From CAYRGQ01 sp964444885 (GTDB lineage: Bacteria; Bacteroidota; Bacteroidia; Sphingobacteriales; Sphingobacteriaceae), in assembly GCA_964444885.1 (NCBI GenBank), contig CAYUIZ010000153.1, positions 1 to 6,213 on the forward strand: a stretch of DNA of 6,213 nucleotides, written 5' to 3'. Below are positions 5,065 to 6,213 of the stretch, piece after piece. Below the pieces are notes generated by a model, which was given only the letters and a program-made list of their open reading frames with translations, ran no database searches and was not told where the DNA came from. The translations under genes and the position numbers were made by a program. Numbering within the stretch: the stretch's first letter is position 1; every line of letters starts with the position of its first letter.

Positions 5065-6195
5065 ATGGCTATCTTTACGTTTAAGAACGCAATTTTCTTA
5101 TTTCTGACGCTGTTTACCGCCTCGCCTGTCCTGCTTTTTGGCCAGCAGCAGCGTGCGGCTATCTCGCTCAAGCCCAGTTACGGGTTAGACCTCGCCACAA
5201 GTTCCGTGGCCGGCGAACGCAATTTCCAGTACGGCGTACAAGCCACGTACCACCGCTCGTTAACGACATCGGCACAACCCTGGACGCAGCTGCTCAATGC
5301 CAAGGGGTTTTCGGTGGGATTGCTGTGGACGAACATGCAACAGATGCATGAATTGGTCGAGGAAGCCGTGTATGACCACGGCCATGCATTTGGCGCGATT
5401 GCCGAGGTCGACTTCCAATTGGTGCAACTGGGGGCAGCCAAGCTGTCCTTCGTCCCGGGTCTAGGCTTAAGCTACCTCACCAAAACCATCAATACGCAAC
5501 CGGCTACCGTCACCGTCGGCAGTCACCTGAATATGGCCTTGTCTGCCGGGCTCCAACTGGAAGTGCCGCTGGGCAACGACCTGAGCCTGCTGGGCGGCGG
5601 TAATATCCTGCACTATTCTAACGGAGGCATGCGCGTGCCCAACGGAGGGATCAATACCTTTAATGTATCCCTGGGTTTGAAGCAAGGCTTTGATACCAAC
5701 TTGCCGGGACACCACACCCGGCCGTCGCGTGCTTTTAAGCATATCGAAGGCAGCAGCGGCGAGCTGGCCATCGGGATGGGCCGGCGCGGCAAGTACCGCG
5801 CGCCAAGCGAAGGCTTTTACCGGACCGGCGTGTATGCGGGCTATAATTATTTTTTCAACCAAGCGTTTGGCCTAAAGGCGGGTTTCGATATGGTGTATTA
5901 TCATACGGTGTTTGATATCGATCGATTTGACGAGACGTTTCAGTATTACGGCTCGTCGTATGATCATATCCGCATGGGAGCAGGTGTTGGGGTTGATGTG
6001 GCGATGAGCCGACTGGTAGTCAGCGGCCTGGTGGGCAAGTATCTCCATTACAACAGTTATCACGAGGATGTCGATTGGTACTGGACCTCCGGGTTGCGGT
6101 ATTACTTCACCCCGCACATTGGCCTCCAAAGCACGTTGTATATGCATCGCGTACAGGCAGACTTTATCAACTGGGGCGTCGTGTTGAAAATATAA
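5065..6195 (+). CDS. Acyloxyacyl hydrolase / PagL-like lipid A deacylase family outer membrane protein
   Basis: This 376-residue protein has a signal peptide: Lys7, a hydrophobic stretch at residues 8-24, and probable cleavage near FGQQQ (residues 25-29). The rest alternates polar and hydrophobic residues with many aromatic and Gly positions, as in an outer membrane beta-barrel. Residues 183-197 (HYSNGG, then PNGGIN) match the active-site motif H-x-S-N...P-N-x-G of PagL, which removes the 3-O acyl chain of lipid A. His183 and Ser185 correspond to catalytic His126 and Ser128 of Pseudomonas PagL. The position of Glu140 (14 after His) is Asn197 here. PagL has only about 150-170 residues; this protein carries an extra C-terminal region of about 170 residues, also barrel-like, ending at INWGVVLKI. 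Family membership is well supported, but deacylase activity is uncertain. The start is the ATG at 5065, which gives a proper signal peptide. It is divergent from rpsP. Confidence 0.82.
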   Translation: MAIFTFKNAIFLFLTLFTASPVLLFGQQQRAAISLKPSYGLDLATSSVAGERNFQYGVQATYHRSLTTSAQPWTQLLNAKGFSVGLLWTNMQQMHELVEEAVYDHGHAFGAIAEVDFQLVQLGAAKLSFVPGLGLSYLTKTINTQPATVTVGSHLNMALSAGLQLEVPLGNDLSLLGGGNILHYSNGGMRVPNGGINTFNVSLGLKQGFDTNLPGHHTRPSRAFKHIEGSSGELAIGMGRRGKYRAPSEGFYRTGVYAGYNYFFNQAFGLKAGFDMVYYHTVFDIDRFDETFQYYGSSYDHIRMGAGVGVDVAMSRLVVSGLVGKYLHYNSYHEDVDWYWTSGLRYYFTPHIGLQSTLYMHRVQADFINWGVVLKI

Positions 6196-6213
6196 GGTGA
6201 TTTGCGCATTCGC

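Noticed and set aside
5058..5084. Eight-codon ORF (MNYGYLYV) starting at the ATG 7 nt before the PagL-like start, out of frame and overlapping it
   Set aside because: It is too short to distinguish from chance, with no ribosome binding site or known leader-peptide pattern.
5467..5862. 131-codon minus-strand open frame opposite the PagL-like gene
   Set aside because: It lies inside a plus-strand gene with signal peptide and active-site motif, and shows no domain.
1..6213. CRISPR array, tRNA/rRNA genes, insertion sequences, phage or defence genes
   Set aside because: I looked for spaced repeats, transposase motifs, terminal inverted repeats and tRNA-like folds and saw none.

Overview
The window looks like a chromosomal segment of a Bacteroidota bacterium, possibly a member of the Sphingobacteriaceae. 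The clues are a ribosomal protein S16 with a long Ala/Glu/Lys-rich C-terminal tail, near-matches to the Bacteroidota promoter element TAnnTTTG, weak Shine-Dalgarno sequences, a family S1 sulfatase, and an HdrE/HdrC-like plus HdrB-like gene pair. The genus-level placement is inference; no sequence search was possible.

Layout. Positions 1-954 (+) hold the C-terminal two thirds of a sulfatase whose start lies outside the window. Positions 955-1273 carry no convincing gene, but their AT-rich end has a MarR-type palindrome overlapping a possible promoter. Positions 1274-2569 and 2609-3403 (+) form a two-gene unit. The first encodes a five-helix membrane protein with a cytosolic two-cluster [4Fe-4S] domain, and the second encodes a soluble HdrB-like CCG-domain protein. 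Together they look like a membrane-bound, heterodisulfide-reductase-like electron-transfer complex with unknown substrate. This unit converges, with a 13-nt gap, on rimM (3417-3941, -), which lies downstream of rpsP (4043-4782, -). A terminator-like hairpin followed by a U-run separates rpsP from rimM. The divergent region 4783-5064 holds a likely rpsP promoter, a leader hairpin and a 33-nt interrupted palindrome. Positions 5065-6195 (+) encode an exported beta-barrel protein carrying a PagL-type lipid A deacylase motif.

One assembly problem affects annotation. A run of 100 Ns (4159-4258) lies inside the rpsP tail and is flanked by an exact 55-bp direct repeat. The N run breaks the reading frame. 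Treating the two repeat copies as one restores an uninterrupted S16 of 194 residues, so the gap is most likely an assembly artefact or a mis-sized tandem repeat, not a real insertion.

I found no clearly novel multi-gene system. The points most worth a second look are the rpsP gap, the rpsP/rimM intergenic hairpin, the operator-like palindrome before the Fe-S pair, the 33-nt palindrome, and the replaced catalytic Glu in the PagL-like protein.
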